From Acanthacorydalis orientalis (Eukaryota > Arthropoda > Insecta > Megaloptera > Corydalidae), in assembly GCA_034766995.1 (NCBI GenBank), contig CM068318.1, positions 2,306,501 through 2,370,500 of the forward strand: a stretch of DNA of 64,000 bases, written 5' to 3'. This document shows positions 62,201 through 64,000 of the stretch, one piece after another; position 1 is the stretch's first letter, and each line of letters starts with the position of its first letter. The translations under genes were made by a program, and so were the position numbers. The notes beneath the pieces were generated by a model. That model was not told the DNA's origin, made no database searches, and was given only the letters and a program-made list of their open reading frames with translations.

Positions 62201-62860
62201 ATATTCTAGCAGTTTGTTTTAATCACATTACGCAGTTAACGCCTTCGAAACTTTTTAGGAGAGCACACGGATGATGTGTTCGTTTCACTTTTCATACACA
62301 CATGTGACACACAGACTGTTTACAAATTACGGCATTAAATTTAAATTAGATTTGGAAACGACTACACACACGTACGAGCCGAACTGAACGCGTACGATGA
62401 TTCATTGTGTGCGAGCCACTTTATAATTGAGGTTCAACACAATCGTATTGATCTAATTTAATTGTAATATATTTCTAACCTCAATAACGTACAACAGTTG
62501 TTTCGGAAGATATATTGCAATAGGATTTCTAAAGCATTGCTTGTAAATAACATTCGGTACAGTTTGAACAGTTTAGGATACAACAGTAGTTTAAACTGTT
62601 AGAACACAGAGCTTTTATCGTTGAACGCAGATTATGAAGACGTACGGTGCTGAAGCACACGCTTATTTATAAATCGAGATTTATTTACTGAATAGTAAAA
62701 ATACTGTAATACAGAGCGAATTCGTTAGAAATTTTTTTTTTAAAAAAAAACACAGCTAGACTAATTATTGAACTACATTTTCAGTGTTGAGAAAAAAATA
62801 TAGAATTAATTAATGTGAAAAGTATGTAGAATAATTAGGAACACAAACATTTACAATATA

Positions 62861-63325
62861 TTAGGTGTAAAAAAATAATTCGGTGCCTTTTATTATTTGA
62901 ATTAATAATAACTCTGTTTTAATTTAAAATATTTTCTCGTCGTTTTATGATCTTGAAATGTCAACTTTAACATTTAAAAATGTTATATATCTTGGTCAAA
63001 CAACTGACATAACCTCACGGCGTCCAAGAAACATCATATTTGGCTATTTCGCACTTCAGTCGAAAAAAAGGCTGCCGATTTGTTTATGTTTGGGTTGAGG
63101 GTATTGTGACACATAAACATACAAAAATAAAACAGTGGAAGAGTTCCGAAAATCCATTACGATTTCAGTCCCCATTTTTTTCGACAAGGGATTCGTCAGT
63201 TACCTGACAGATGCAGCAAAATTATACAGAATAATGGGGGCTGTTTTGAGGATTGAAATGCATTCCATTTTTCTTTAAACATTCATTTTCTATAAAAAAG
63301 GTACCGAATTAATTTGCATACCAAA
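62861..63325 (+). mobile_element. Internally deleted mariner derivative
   Basis: The left end is TTAGGTGTAAAAAAATAATT preceded by TA; the right end is AATTAATTTGCATACCAAA followed by TA. A frame-shifted N-terminal remnant (about 63060..63120) joins the C-terminal remnant (GTGGAAGAGTTCCGAAAATC at about 63136, with GIRQLPDRC-like residues near 63190..63220). Confidence 0.82.
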
Positions 63326-63349
63326 TATACTACTTAATCAATGCAGTTT

Positions 63350-63785
63350 TCACACTGGTTAAATTCATTTCCATTCCACAAACTATAAAAAAACATTCCT
63401 GACGAAAATTGAACAATAAATGATTATTGAATATTGTTTAAGTAGACTTCGATTATGATGTCATAATCATCACAGCTTTAAGGTACTTCTAATCTATTTT
63501 TTAAAAACAGAATCTTTTTTGAATCAAAATCGCAAAAGATACAATTTGAAAAATAGATTCCCTGCGCAATAATGTCTCAGAATATGCCTGAACTCTTTTA
63601 AGATTATTTTATTATTCCAACAAACATTCTAAGGTTTATAGAGGTAGGTTAATTTTCAAGAAGGTAGAGAATATTTATAGAAATAATTTAATAAAGAGTT
63701 TTGATTAGAAAAAGTTTTACGGTCTATGGGACGAGTGAAGATTCGTCTGTGAAAGTGAATTTAGTAAGAGTATCAGAATTGTACA
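63350..63785. repeat. R1 element with inverted arms, about 435 bp
   Basis: The forward unit (63350..63490) carries CACACTGGTTAAATTCATTT, GAACAATAAATGATTATTGA and TGATGTCATAATCATCACAG. The reverse arm (about 63690..63785) ends TCTGTGAAAGTGAATTTAGT, AAGAGTATCAGAATTGTAC. It begins 25 bp after the mariner derivative at 62861. Confidence 0.7.
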
Positions 63786-64000
63786 GTGAAAAATGATAGA
63801 CTCTAATTCTTGTGTATATTTCTATAAGCTGATTGTAAAATTCCTGTCTAATGTCAATGAATGCTATTACTGTTCGCTAATTGTGACATTCATGTTATTT
63901 ATTTTAAGCATGAAATCGATTCGTTTTGAATATATTTCTATTGAATCGGTCGTTAACAGAAAATCTTCATTTTCCGCATATTACACGGACTGGATTTTGG

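Larger units (their letters stand above)
51700..64000 (-). other. sm: 3' part of the preceding smooth/hnRNP L intron (partial)
   Basis: The region upstream (on the minus strand) of the exon at 51619..51699 is intron by its acceptor. I found no exon matching RRM2 up to the window edge, so this intron is at least 12.3 kb. It contains R1 repeats, TA arrays, a mariner 3' fragment, a Tc1 fragment, one mariner derivative and a CpG-richer island near 60420-60670. Nothing recognisable was seen in 54600-55180, 57000-58100 and 59430-60400. Confidence 0.75.

Noticed and set aside
1..64000. tRNA, rRNA, CRISPR array, endogenous viral or toxin genes
   Set aside because: I looked for cloverleaf-type motifs, spaced direct repeats and viral protein motifs by eye and found none that I could support.

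Overview
The window is AT-rich eukaryotic DNA, most likely from an insect and possibly a hymenopteran. The evidence is a recognisable insect-type hnRNP L ('smooth') gene, canonical GT-AG introns, Tc1/mariner debris and very long (TA)n arrays. The order-level guess is weak. I see no rRNA, tRNA, CRISPR, operon or bacterial feature.

Only one gene is supported. It lies on the minus strand and is seen as two coding exons. Exon 51619..51699 (81 nt) and exon 392..801 (410 nt) have good splice sites and compatible phase: the first ends with one codon base and the second begins with the other two, giving Asn at the junction. Together they encode part of the RRM2-RRM3 linker, a Gly-rich stretch and the start of RRM3 of hnRNP L/smooth. 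The intron between them spans 802..51618 (about 50.8 kb), so almost the whole window is intron. The left edge (1..391) is the start of the next intron and the right edge (51700..64000) is the end of the preceding one.

The introns hold mobile-element remains. (i) One mariner copy (16905..18238) has both TIRs, TA duplications, a decayed transposase and a doubled 5' end. A 3' fragment of the same family lies near 53190. (ii) A second mariner family is present as eight short copies, in which the two ends of the transposase frame are joined without the catalytic core. (iii) Tc1-like 3' remnants lie at 32758..33461 and 59229..59423. (iv) A broken DUF4817/DDE transposase at 40703..41224 is followed directly by a mariner N-terminus. 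(v) An 84-bp TTAA-flanked piggyBac-type MITE sits inside one unit of a tandem duplication whose other unit keeps the empty site. (vi) A repeat family I do not recognise, called R1 here, occurs about 30 times in both orientations. Its terminal arms are inverted and some copies enclose a roughly 58-bp tandem array. R1 is the best candidate for something undescribed.

More than 35 (TA)n or compound microsatellites, several touching element ends, and a few GC/CpG-richer islands complete the picture. The islands could be intronic enhancers or alternative promoters, but this cannot be shown from one sequence. Most of the short open frames are chance or lie inside repeats.
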